A DNA stretch of 64,000 bases, from the NCBI RefSeq assembly GCF_030704535.1, contig NC_081821.1:1255001-1319000 (forward strand). Reading direction: 5' to 3'. A program made the position numbers and the translations under genes. The notes beneath the pieces were generated by a model. It had not been told where the DNA came from and ran no database searches. It saw only the letters and a list, made by a program, of their open reading frames with translations. This document shows, piece after piece, positions 11,801 to 22,640 of the stretch (within the stretch, counting starts at the first letter, position 1; every line of letters begins with the position of its first letter). The stretch is from Vitis vinifera (Eukaryota > Streptophyta > Magnoliopsida > Vitales > Vitaceae).

Positions 11801-12685
11801 TCCACCATATGAGCGTTGCATACGCTTATGTTCTTGTGACTAGAAAATATAGCATTTTGCTGAGCATTCTGTTGTACAGGGTTTAATACTAATTGTTCCC
11901 GCTTCATTCTTTTATGTCCTACCATAAATTTATATCGTATTTCCAATAACTTTACTGACTGAATGCTCTTTGCATTTAGGGACTCTATAAATTTCTACCC
12001 TTTTTTTCATGTTTCTTAGGACAACCTTTATGTGCTAATTGCTATTTGAAGTACGTCATTTTACTCCACCATATGAGCATTGCATACGCTTCTGTTCTTA
12101 TGACAGTGGTGGCAATTTGTGACTAGAAAATATAGCATTTTGCTGAGCATTCTGTTTTATAGGGTTTAATACTAATTGTTCTACTTCATTCTTCTATATG
12201 TCCCACCATAAATTTATATCGTATTTTCAATAACTTTACTAACTAAATGCTCTTTGTATTTAGGGACCCTATAAAGGCACAAAATGAGTTTTTTTTTTTT
12301 TTTTACATTCTTCTATATGTCCTACCATAAATTTATATCATATTTCTAATAACTTTACTGATTGAATGCTCTTTGCATTTAGGGACTTTATGAATTTCTA
12401 CCCATTTTTCCATGTTTCTTAGGACAACCTTTATGTGCTAATTGTTATTTGAAGCACGTCATTTTACTCCACCATATGAGCGTTGCATACGCTTATGTTC
12501 TTATGACAGCGGTGGCAATTTGCAATTAGAAAATATAGCATTTTGTTGAGCATTCTGTTGTACAGGGCTTAATACTAATTGTTGCCGCTTTATTCTTCTA
12601 TATGTCCTACCATAAATTTATATAGAAATTAAATTGAGTTCTTTGAGTATTATTTTTTTTCCCTTCGAAGGAAAGGAGGTTGTGG
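8852..12685. repeat. Tandem array with 1,488-bp higher-order period
   Basis: About eleven monomers each contain gtgctaattgctatttgaag and ttctatatgtcctaccataa. Monomer starts are near 8909, 9310, 9710, 9994, 10397, 10798, 11198, 11481, 11768, 12031 and 12435. Long units (about 400 bp) carry two copies of a roughly 117-bp sub-repeat separated by a T-run; short units (about 263-287 bp) carry one. The order long-long-short-long at 8909-10396 recurs from 10397 with matching private variants. Both edges of the array carry a similar 55-60-bp sequence ending gaaaggaggttgtg (about 8852-8910 and 12627-12680). No gene lies inside. Confidence 0.92.
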
Positions 12686-13976
12686 TAAGGAATATAAAGA
12701 TATGGGACATGTTATCTTAATGTTAGGCACCGTGTCTTGTTGTTGGGTATCAAAGAAACAAATCCCTAAACTTGATCTTGGAAAAACTACACATAGATAT
12801 TAACAAAATGTGTTGCAATCACCTCCAAAAACTTTCTTCCTATTTGAATCATCACTTGTCCTAGTAATAATTATTTGAAAATGTAACCTTTCAAGTATAC
12901 TCAATATCAATTTGATCCCCCACTTCCTTTTAAATGCATAATTTGAATGCACTAAAATCTTGATAAATGAATATTCAATAAATTAATAACTTTAAATAAT
13001 AAAATCTTCTAGTCTCAATTCAAACCAATGTATTAATTTAATAACTCTCTTAAATATACAAGATAATAATATTTTTAAAAATTCTTAGGGACTAAGAAAA
13101 TATAAATTAATAATTGATATATATATAACTTTTATTTTCTCAAGTTACTCCTTCTCGAAATTATTATGTATTTTTTTTTTATACCTTTTCATTTTTTAGG
13201 GTATCAAGTTTTGACCTCAATTTTTTTTTATTATCGTTAATAATTATTTTTTCTTTTTAAAAATCTTTTAGGTTTCATGTATTATTATTATTTTTTATCA
13301 CATCTAGTATTTTTAGACTTACGAAGTCATACATGTACAAGACGATATAAACATAATACTCTTTATAAATTAATAAATATTCATTTATCGATAAAATAAT
13401 AACCTTGTTAAAGATAATAATTTTTCATAATTTGGTATTATCTTATACGGTATGTCAATTGTCAAAGTCCTCATGACGACCTGGTTGAAATGAGAGTAGT
13501 TATATAGTAATATGAGTACATATAATTGGGTGAAACGAATCAAGCCCAAATCCAATTCAAGTTTTAAGCAAACTTGGACAAGTTCTCGTTCGTGTTACGT
13601 TAATTTCATATTAAAAAATTATTAATCTAACCTTAATTCAAGTTAACTGTACTATGATCATTTAGGTAGGTTTTGGTTGCACTGCAAATAAGATTGTAAA
13701 TTTGGCTCAAATCAAACTCAAGTCCGCATGAAAATTTTAGGCCAAAGTCTAGCCCAAACCTAGCTCGATCTCCTTAGCGACAAACTTTGATCCGACTCGA
13801 AAAATGGGATGGACCAAGCCCGACCCAAGCATTGTCCTCGATAAGGATATGATGTACTTTTGTATAATATGTCTCAAAATACGAAAAATTAAAATTAAAA
13901 TTCTTCTAAAAAGTGTTCGGTATTTTAAGTTAACAAGAGTTTGCAAAGAGGCCAATGTTTCTTCCATCCCTTATTC
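12686..13976. other. AT-rich intergenic DNA
   Basis: No supported gene. The segment at about 13,500-13,830 is less AT-rich and carries many 'aagcccaaa', 'gcccgaccc' and 'aactcaag' words, a composition common in old non-autonomous plant repeats, but no ends could be defined. It abuts the 3' end of the DUF3444 gene. Confidence 0.4.
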
Positions 13977-15260
13977 CTAGTCTAATTCAGCAGTCCTTAC
14001 GCTCTCTTCCTCCTCTGAAACTGTAATCACCTCAAGAAGCTCCAATGGCGTAGCCGCCGGGTCCAGCTCCCGGCAACCCTTGGGAGCATTTTCAGCTTCT
14101 CGGCCAGTAAGCACGACAGACGGCACCTGATGAGAGAATCGAAACAGCTCCTCTCTAGGAATCATCCTCACGGCGTTGGGGTCCAGGTGGCGATGAAACA
14201 CCGCCTTAAACCCCGAAACCTTCACCAACGGAATGACCGCCACCCCTCCATGACGATGATCCCACTCATAATCTTCCATAATCACTTCCACCACATCGTA
14301 TTTCTGAATCACTTCATCTGGGGTGAGCTCGTTCCAGTCTGGCGACCAGTTCCGGTAAACAGCCCAAACCTCCCCCTTTCTCGGGTATATTCGAATGGCT
14401 CCTCCCCCCACTTTTGTCCACTTGACCCTGTGTGAGAAAGAAATCAGAGAGTCGTAATCCACAAGCCTTCCCACCTGGAAATCCCCACTGGTTTTCATAA
14501 ATCCGGAGCAAACCCAGTTGACTGACGTCATTTCAGTGCTTCGGCTCTTAGTATTCAGCCAACTGATACGAATTCTGAAGGGTTCCAATGATTCCACGCT
14601 ATGAACGATAGCGTAACAGCGGGGCATCCCGTCGCCATTGTCGTAAGCAGCCCAAACTTGGTTTTCGCGGAAGCACTTCTCCGTCCGATGCTTGTCGAAA
14701 TCATGAATATCCGGCTCTGTAACGCTCATCGTCATGGCATAAAACCTTTTCCCGATCCTCCCATGGCCTAAAGCCATTGAAACAGTAGCTGTATCAGTGT
14801 AGTCCGAGCAGCCTGCGGCCCATTCTCTCATCTTCTTCGATATTTCTCTCCGAGACTTCTGCACAAGAATATTTCGAGCCTGAATCTCCGATAACTCCCT
14901 TGCAGAAAAGGAATCACAACAACCCATTTGAAATCGAGAAGGACCCATCTCCCATCTTCGCTCTGTATCCGATTTATGATCATGTACACGCTTTCTCTTC
15001 GTTCTCCCGGCTCTGGATACAGGAGAGGAGGGCGGTGACTCAAGTGCAACAAAAGCTTGACGGCAATGGACGCATATGAGGGTGTGTTTGAGGAATGTTT
15101 TGAGGTACTCATACTCCATCTTGCAGCCACTACACATCGCCCAAAACGTATCAGACCTTGACGGAAGAGGCCGGGATAGCGAAGCATGCGCAGGCCTCTG
15201 ATCGTCCTCTACCTTACTCATGAAGCCACCATGAACACAATCCGATCGCTTCTCAGGCAT
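13977..15260 (-). CDS. DUF3444 protein lacking a J-domain (tandem paralogue)
   Basis: Single-exon frame; the first true ATG is at 15260 (MPEKRSDCVH), giving 427 residues. It aligns collinearly with the J-protein at 19980-22640 but starts after that protein's J-domain and Asn/Thr/Gly repeats. The CxxC...CxxC zinc-ribbon-like segment (FWAMCSGCKMEYEYL, cysteines near 43, 46, 63 and 66) is retained. The roughly 300-residue central linker is cut to about 70, and DUF3444 (about residues 180-415, with TEPDIHDFDKHRTE, NQVWAAYD, RNWSPDW and FRFSHQVP) is whole. The frame is open and conserved, so it may be functional, but without a J-domain it cannot stimulate Hsp70. It could act as a decoy or be a decaying duplicate; expression is unknown. 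Function of DUF3444 itself is not established. Confidence 0.8.
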   Translation of the reverse strand: MPEKRSDCVHGGFMSKVEDDQRPAHASLSRPLPSRSDTFWAMCSGCKMEYEYLKTFLKHTLICVHCRQAFVALESPPSSPVSRAGRTKRKRVHDHKSDTERRWEMGPSRFQMGCCDSFSARELSEIQARNILVQKSRREISKKMREWAAGCSDYTDTATVSMALGHGRIGKRFYAMTMSVTEPDIHDFDKHRTEKCFRENQVWAAYDNGDGMPRCYAIVHSVESLEPFRIRISWLNTKSRSTEMTSVNWVCSGFMKTSGDFQVGRLVDYDSLISFSHRVKWTKVGGGAIRIYPRKGEVWAVYRNWSPDWNELTPDEVIQKYDVVEVIMEDYEWDHRHGGVAVIPLVKVSGFKAVFHRHLDPNAVRMIPREELFRFSHQVPSVVLTGREAENAPKGCRELDPAATPLELLEVITVSEEEESVRTAELD

Positions 15261-18200
15261 ATTGGAAGGCACCTCCAATGGCGGAAATTAACCCTAATTC
15301 ATCAACAGAATAAGAAGAATGAAAACAAATACTTAGTATATTTCTATAAAATCTCAATAAAATCCATTGAGATTTGGTTTTATACTAATAAAATTTTTTA
15401 TTTCTATATATTTTCGTTGGGAAAAATATTTTGAAAACCTTAACATTCCTTTTTCATTCTCCATATTCCAACTTTCAAGCTTGTCCCAAAGGCAGATGAT
15501 TGTACTTTAGAGTTTAGATCCTAAATTTAATAGGAAAATATGTGAAATATGTATTATATTTTGTATTTGTATTCTAATTATTTATATAACAAGGGATTTT
15601 GATTACAATATCTTACGTGTAAATGCAAATTTAAAATAATAAAATTTAAACCAAAATTATTGTTTCATTAATAAAGCCTTTTATTTAAAAAATAAATAAA
15701 TTCTAAATATTTATACGATGGATCACATATAAACAATTTACTATTATATTAAAACAAGACGATATTAAAATAAGAAGTTTTTCATGTCATATTCATAAGT
15801 TTTATCACTTTAAAAAAATGTAAATAAATTTAATAATCAATTTGTAAAAATATTATAAGTATTTATAACTTTTAATACTTATAATTGGGCACTTAAGTTT
15901 TCACTATTTAATTTTTAATTTTATCAAATATTAACTCCCTTATCATATACTTCAATGAATTAAAAAATAAAAATAAATAATTGCTCAAAATTTTAAATAA
16001 TTAAAGTTATGTTTGATTCCCAAAAATTTGAGAGAAAGAAAATAGAAAGGAAAGATGGAAGAAAAAAAACTATAAAGTAAAATAAAAAATAAATTCAAAG
16101 TAAATAATTTTTTTTTTATATATGTTTCTTCAATTTTATTTTACTTATTTTCCTCTATTATATAAAGATTAAATAATTTTAAAATCAATAAATTTCTAAC
16201 TAATTTTAATTTTATTTATTTATTTATTTTAATATTTATGATAGTAAAATCAAGTATGAGAAAATCATTTTTCTTAATATTTTTTTTTTTTTTAGTATTT
16301 TCCAAGAATCAATTATAGTCTAACTAAATAGCATCCAGTCAAACGTGTTCATCAACCATGGATTTATAGAAATTAAATTTTTACATGCTAAATATTCAAT
16401 AATTTTGACTAAATCTTTAGAAAACCCATCATTATTTTTAATATTTCACAATCTATGCCAAAATAATATCATAAATTATGTATTCTATATAAAGCACAAT
16501 CAAAAAGTAAATATATAGAAATTATATTTTATGCATTTTGTCATAACTTTTAAGTGATAATCTTTCTTTTTCTATTGGATTGACTTTGACTACATCAAAT
16601 CTAAGAAAATTATAACATTTTTTCCATCTATTTCACAATATATGAATTTTGAATTTAAATAATAAATATTAAATTCAAATAAGTATTAAGAGACATAAAA
16701 AAAATTACTAACTCAATTAAAAATTAAAATTGTTAGTAAAAGAAGATTTTCATTTAAGAATCAATTGGATAGTGTTTTCATTAGAATTACCTATTAAACG
16801 TTTATCCAAAAAAATATTATAACTAATTTTTTAACTTTTTAAAATTGTATTCTAAATTTTATTCATTTTTAAAAATTATTTTCTAAAAGCATTATCAAAG
16901 GACTCTAAATTATCATGGAATAAGGAATATATATTTATTTAATATTATTTTGGATGTGTTTGAAAAAAAAAAATGAGTATAAAAACATGGGAAGTGGTTA
17001 ATTTTGTTCCTTTATGTTGGATATGTAAGGGCGAATAAACACAACAAAAAATGACCCAACTTATCCTAATATTTGGATGGCCTTGGCCATGAATTAGGTT
17101 TTTTCAACTTGACCTTGACCTAGGTTAAGCTTGGGCCAAAGTTTGAACATGATTTAATGTTTTTATAATATTTATTATTCTATATAGTAATATTGATTTT
17201 CTTTTTAGATTTAAAAAATATTAAATTATATTATACATTGTATTTTTCTTTTTTTAGAAAATAAAAAAAATTATTTTTACTTTTTTTTTGCTATTTAAAA
17301 TTTTATCCTATTTACTATTTAATTTTTAATATAAATATATATAAAAAAAAAGCTTTTAAACAAACATTACATATATATTTTAAATTATGCAGGACTAACT
17401 AAGTCTAACTTAACTAATTTTAACTCAATCTATAGAAATGGGGTTAGGTTGGGTTTCAATTGAATATCTCTTACTAGAGGTTAAGTTAGGTTGAGTTAAA
17501 GTTAATTGTTTTTATATTTGAGTTGGACTTAGGTTAATTATCAATCTATCCAAAATTACAATTTTAGAAAAAATAGTAAAATTATGACTCATGTTTGGTT
17601 TATTATTTTTTATAGTGACTACATATATATTTTTTAACTTCCAAATTATTATTATTTTTAAAACTATTAAACTCATTAATAATTTCAATACAAAGTTTGT
17701 TTGATTTGAAATGCATTTCTCTAATGAAAAAAAAAAAGAGGAAAAATATGGTTTTATGCAAAGGAAAAATAATATAGTCATTTTACACAAATTTTTGTTT
17801 ATAAATTTATGATATTTATTGAGTCATTATTTGAGTTTTAAATTATTTAAAAAAATTATTAGACTCAATAACCAATTCAACTCATTTATGATTTGTTTAA
17901 TTTAAAGTTTATTCACTTAGTAAAAAAAATTATAAAATTATGATTCTATAGGGAAAATAAGAAAGTCATTAAAATGAAATTAGGTGCGTAAGTTACTATT
18001 ATTACTTTGATTGATTTTGAGTCATGACTTTATAATACTCATTGAATCGATTTTTAAGTTTTAAATTATTTTTAAAAATAAACTTTTTGTATTAATGTTG
18101 CTTGATTTGAAATCAATTTATTAAATAAAAAATTTAGAAAAGTTAAAAAAAAAATCATAAAAATACATATAATTTAAAGAAAAATCATATTTAAAGATTA

Positions 18201-19979
18201 TCGTAATTAAATGATGAAAAGACAATGAGAGATGAAAGATATGACACTCTACTTTATTTGTTTTTTAAGATTTTTATTTTATTTCTTATTTCTCTATATT
18301 TTTCCGACCAAAATAACTTCTATTTATTTTTTAAAAATTATTTTTTATTTTACTTTATTTTTAAAAAAACTATTTCTTGAGAATAATAATCAAATATTTC
18401 TATAAATTTTAATTTTTTATTTTTAAAAATAAAAAAATCATTTTTAAATCATTTTATCTGAGTATTCACATCAAAAACATTTTGATAGAAATAGCAATAA
18501 TACCCTCAATTATATTTACCTGTTCATGTACAATTCTTGTTATGTAATTACTGTGTACAGTGTCACAGGAAACTACACAGGACAGTGGCCTCATTCAGCT
18601 ACTGGGATGCTTGATATATATACCACATTTTGGCTCTTCTTTTTTTTTTTTTTTTTTCTATATTATTGTTTTTAAATAATATCAACTCTAAATTATGCCC
18701 AAATGTGTTACCCATCTGTTAGTTAGAATTTTTCCATAAAAAATAAATGAACAAGCTCACCAATCAGCTCGAGAATATTGACACAAAACAAGCTTACCAT
18801 ACTCTCAATCTTTAGCATAGAAAGCATATGAAACAATCTAGACCATTGATAAAAGTATAAATAATAAGATCAAGGTACAAAAAATGAAACTAGGAATAAA
18901 TAAATTAGACCAAGATACAAAACAACATATACAATGTAATAAGAGCTAAACATGCATATGACTGATATGACCTGATTGACCCCTTTTTTGAAATGTGCAT
19001 CTTTGATACTATGGTCAGACCCCATGTTTAGAAATATCCTAATTGAAAGACCTACTAGACATCTAGGTATAATTTAGAATTGATATTATTTTGAAAAATG
19101 ACTTTGGAAACAAAACTGAGAGCCAGGCTGAAGGGCAGGAGAGATTTTTAAGATTTGCCCTGAAGTAAAATGGGAAGGAAAAATGGACAAGCTGCTGTTT
19201 TTCATACTGTATTGATGATCAAGAACCAAGATTCAGACACTAAAAGGAAAATACAGTGTATGAATTTGAATTTATAAAGAAGACTATCCAAAGTTTCCAT
19301 ATGAGAACAAGAAATGAAGAAAGTATACAAAGGTAAGGTATGACAGAAAGAGCATCACAGCCCCTTTGGGTACACTAAGTTTTGTCTATCTGCTTACAAT
19401 TTGTCAGTTTGGAGGCTTTAAAAACAAAATGTACAGGTCTTCTAGGGCAGCCAAAAAGAAAACAAAAAGGACTCTGCAGTTTGAGCTATCACTCTTCCCC
19501 GTGTAAGCGAAGAAAGCTTACCTTCAAAACTGTGTTCAGAAGTCGCAAATTCAAGAGACTGTTCAAAAATTGCAGAAACAGGCAAGAGACAGACTGATCC
19601 GAAGTTGGAGGTACAGCTGAGAGACTTGAGGGCATGCTCAAGATTTTGACAAAAAACTGTTTGGTCTGAATATGATACTGTCAAACACAAACAAACAAAC
19701 AAACAAACAAACAACGAATGTTGGGTCAGTGTGGGAAAGCCTTCATTCCATTGGAGCTCTCTTTGGCTGCTAAGATGATAGAAGGAAAAATGACAATTAT
19801 GTTGGATCTTTTGAATATCAGAGGCTGAAATGGTTGTTGCAAGTTCCAGATTTTCTCTTTTCCTCTATCTCCTTGGCAACCAAATCCAGCATAACTGCAT
19901 AAATAAATTTCTATTTGGGTCAAGCCCATGATAATCCAAATGCAAAGCTACCTGTGACATTACTTCATTGTCATTTTGG
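15261..19979. other. Long AT-rich spacer between the DUF3444 paralogues
   Basis: About 4.7 kb, very AT-rich between 15.5 and 18.5 kb, with no supported gene. It includes the duplicated upstream segment at 16337-16530 (separate entry) and an (AAAC)n run near 19687-19712. The part from about 19,100 to 19,979 is less AT-rich and likely contains the 3' UTR of the J-protein gene; its exact end is not visible. Confidence 0.5.
16337..16530. repeat. Diverged copy of the J-protein gene's upstream region
   Basis: Aligns by eye with 23465-23660, sharing catcaaccatggat, acatgc, caatctatg, a tacaaagcacaa-like stretch and intervening spacing. It lies about 1.1 kb upstream of the truncated paralogue's start, while its partner lies about 0.8-1.0 kb upstream of the full-length gene. 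It therefore marks the duplicated block's upstream part. Confidence 0.7.
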
Positions 19980-22640
19980 TTATGTTTCCTCCACTTCTTC
20001 ATTCCCTTTTTCAGAAGCCACTGCCGTCTCTTCTTCCTTAAAATCTGTTATCACCTGAAGGAGTTCCACAGGTGTAGCTGCTGGGTCAAGCTCTAGGCAA
20101 CCCTTGGGAGCATTTTCAGCTTCTTGACCAGTGAGCAAGTACGATGGGACCTGATGAGAGAAACGAAACAGCTCTTCTCGAGGAATCATCCTGACTTTGT
20201 TTGGGTCCAAATGCTGGTGAAACACCGTCTTAAAACCAGAAACTTTAACTAGTGGCACAACGACCACTCCTTGATCCTCATTATAATCTTTGATTACTTC
20301 CACCATTTCATACTTGTGAATAACTTCATCTGGGGTAAGCTCATCCCAGTCTGGTGACCAGTTCCTATAAAGAGCCCAAACGTCTCCCTTTCTAGGATAT
20401 ATTTGGATTCTTCCCCTCACCCCTTTTGTCCACTTTACTTTGTGGGAGAAAGAATTGAGAGAGTCGTTGTCCATCTGTTTACCTATTCGAAACTCCCCAC
20501 TGGTCTTGGAAAAACCAGAAACAACCCAGTTGAGTGGAGCCAGTTCAGTGTTGCTTTTAGCATTTAGCCAACTAATGCGCAACTTGAATGGCTTCAATGA
20601 TATCACACTATGAATCATAGCATAATAACGAGGCATCCCATCATCATCATCATAAGCAGCCCAAACTTGGTTTTCACCAAATGAAAGTTCAGTACGGTCT
20701 TTGTCAAAATCATGAATATCAGGATCTGGAACGCTCATCGTCATGGGTTCAGTTTCGTTTTCATCAGCATCAGTAGGAAGGGTAGCAGACAATGTCTTGG
20801 GCCGGATTCTGTTAATGGTATCTGCAGACTCACTAGACTTGCTGGCATTACTTTTTCTACCACTCACCGTAGCTTTTGGCTTCTCTTTCTCTTTCTCTTT
20901 CTCCTGCTCCTCTTGAACCGAAGCCTTTGATTCAGCAGCTGAACTCCATTCACTCAGCTTCTTAACAAGTTCTCTCCTTGCCTTCTCCATAAGCATATTT
21001 CGGATTTCGAGCTGTGATGGCTCTCTTCTAATATCAAGCCTAGTACTTCTAGAAGCATTGATCCTCCCCATTTCAGAATTACAATTTTGAAAACCAGGTA
21101 GATTCCCGATCCCAGCTCCTCCATTTTCCATTCTCATTTGATTTGTTCCCTGACTTCTACTGTCATTTGGACTAAATTCATTTATGCGCCTTCTTTTAAC
21201 AGGGCTCTCTCCTTTGAATACAGAACTGGAACCAATATTAGAAGCTCCAGTAGCTAACCCACCACTTTTCTTAGAAACAGTAGTTTTCCTCGGAAGAGTC
21301 GGCTCTTTCATGGCTGTTGTTTTTGCCTCCTTATGTTCTCTCTCCAATTTCTCATATGTTGGCTGAAACCCATGAGTAGATTGAGCACATGAAGAAGCTG
21401 AAGCTGTAGTCCTGACACTGTCTGATTTAGAGTATGATCCTGATGCATTATTTGCAGCATTATTTGCATGGTTAAATGAGGCGACACCTGAAGAACATGC
21501 TGGTTCTGCATTTGGAGTAGAAGCAGGATCCTTTCCAGAGGAAACTGTGTTCTCCTTTGTTGTATGTAGACCTGTCTGCTGATTTGAACTCTGTTTCTGT
21601 TGGTAGGCAGTCCATGGAGTGTATGAGCCATGAGTGTAGGCAGGTGGGGGTGGTGTCTCAAAGGCAAGAAAAGGCTCATGGCAATTGGGGCAAAGAAGTG
21701 TATGGTTCAGATAAGTTCTAAGGTACTCATATTGCATTCTGCAGAGAGAACACAATGTCCAAAATGTATTAGGTTTTGATGAACTAGGAGGAGGCCGTGC
21801 AGGCTTGGGATTAGTGGTACGCTTATCATCCTTTGCCCTGTGGACACCATTATTACCAGCTGGTGCTGATTGATTCATCATTGTATTGTCACTGCTGGTA
21901 AAATTGTGTGCACCACTATTACTGACTGGTGCTGATCGATTCCTGTTGGTATTGTTACTTCTGGTAAAATTATGACCACCATTGTTACCAGTTGGTGGTG
22001 CTGATTGATTCCTGGTTGTATTGTTACTGGTAAAATTATGAGCACCATTGTTACTAGTCCGAGATGCTGATTGATTCCTAGTTGTATTGTTACTGCTGGT
22101 AAAACCACGACCACCATTGTTACCAGTTTGTGGTGCTGATCGATTCCTGGCTGTATTGTTACTACTGGTAAAACTATGACCACCATTGTTACCAGTTGCT
22201 GGTGCTGGCCGACTCCCACTAGGGACTTTCAGGTTTGCACCCCTTGGATTGCGCTTCAAATCATATGCAGTTCTCTTGGCTTTATCAGACAACAAACTCC
22301 AGGCTTCAGACAGAATTTTAAATGCCCCATCTGCCACTTCCAACTTGTTTTTGTCAGGGTGGAGAACTAGAGCCAGTTTCCTGTAATGCTTCCTTATGGT
22401 GTCATCATCAGCTGAGGGATCCACACCAAGAACTCCATACCAGTCAACTTCCCCGTTAACTTTTCTCTCAGAAGCAACATAGACATCAATGGTTGCAAGC
22501 AGCTGAGGAAGACCATCCAGCCCAGGATACAAGTTTTGGGCTTTCATAGCAAACTTTCTTGCTCCAGCCATGTCCTTTTCTGTCATCTTCCTCTCAGAAA
22601 TTCCTTTAGCCCTGATTGCCTCATCTTTATTACACTCCAT
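19980..22640 (-). CDS. J-domain (DnaJ class C) protein with DUF3444
   Basis: Single coding exon from ATG 22640 (MECNKDEAIR), 886 residues. The N-terminus has the usual MTEKDMAGARKFAMKAQ helix. A J-domain at about 66-129 has the catalytic HPD at about 94-96 (ALVLHPDKNK) and should stimulate Hsp70 ATPase. Residues about 148-268 are five imperfect copies of a 20-22-residue Asn/Thr/Ser/Gly repeat. A CxxC...CxxC segment follows (FWTLCSLCRMQYEYL, cysteines near 297, 300, 317 and 320), then a long Ser/Lys-rich linker with a KEKEKEKEK tract. DUF3444 lies at about 640-855 with PDPDIHDFDKDRTE, NQVWAAYD, RNWSPDW and FRFSHQVP. This is the plant family typified by Arabidopsis At2g25560/At5g53150; cellular role and client proteins are unknown. 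Length and domain order are normal. Confidence 0.92.
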   Translation of the reverse strand: MECNKDEAIRAKGISERKMTEKDMAGARKFAMKAQNLYPGLDGLPQLLATIDVYVASERKVNGEVDWYGVLGVDPSADDDTIRKHYRKLALVLHPDKNKLEVADGAFKILSEAWSLLSDKAKRTAYDLKRNPRGANLKVPSGSRPAPATGNNGGHSFTSSNNTARNRSAPQTGNNGGRGFTSSNNTTRNQSASRTSNNGAHNFTSNNTTRNQSAPPTGNNGGHNFTRSNNTNRNRSAPVSNSGAHNFTSSDNTMMNQSAPAGNNGVHRAKDDKRTTNPKPARPPPSSSKPNTFWTLCSLCRMQYEYLRTYLNHTLLCPNCHEPFLAFETPPPPAYTHGSYTPWTAYQQKQSSNQQTGLHTTKENTVSSGKDPASTPNAEPACSSGVASFNHANNAANNASGSYSKSDSVRTTASASSCAQSTHGFQPTYEKLEREHKEAKTTAMKEPTLPRKTTVSKKSGGLATGASNIGSSSVFKGESPVKRRRINEFSPNDSRSQGTNQMRMENGGAGIGNLPGFQNCNSEMGRINASRSTRLDIRREPSQLEIRNMLMEKARRELVKKLSEWSSAAESKASVQEEQEKEKEKEKPKATVSGRKSNASKSSESADTINRIRPKTLSATLPTDADENETEPMTMSVPDPDIHDFDKDRTELSFGENQVWAAYDDDDGMPRYYAMIHSVISLKPFKLRISWLNAKSNTELAPLNWVVSGFSKTSGEFRIGKQMDNDSLNSFSHKVKWTKGVRGRIQIYPRKGDVWALYRNWSPDWDELTPDEVIHKYEMVEVIKDYNEDQGVVVVPLVKVSGFKTVFHQHLDPNKVRMIPREELFRFSHQVPSYLLTGQEAENAPKGCLELDPAATPVELLQVITDFKEEETAVASEKGNEEVEET
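21837..22199 (-). repeat. In-frame coding repeat, five units of about 60-66 bp
   Basis: Each unit encodes a variant of N(N/S)G(G/A)H(N/S)FTSSNNT followed by RNQSAP. The array is in frame between the J-domain and the zinc-ribbon-like segment and is absent from the truncated paralogue. Units differ at several codons, and unit lengths vary by whole codons, as expected for slippage under frame constraint. Confidence 0.85.

Noticed and set aside
8852-12685. CRISPR-like or centromere-like array
   Set aside because: Units are hundreds of bp with no spacers, so not CRISPR; only about eleven units on a gene-bearing arm, so not a centromere on this evidence.
13500-13830. Possible non-autonomous transposon downstream of the DUF3444 paralogue
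   Set aside because: Composition is suggestive, but I could not find terminal repeats or a target duplication.
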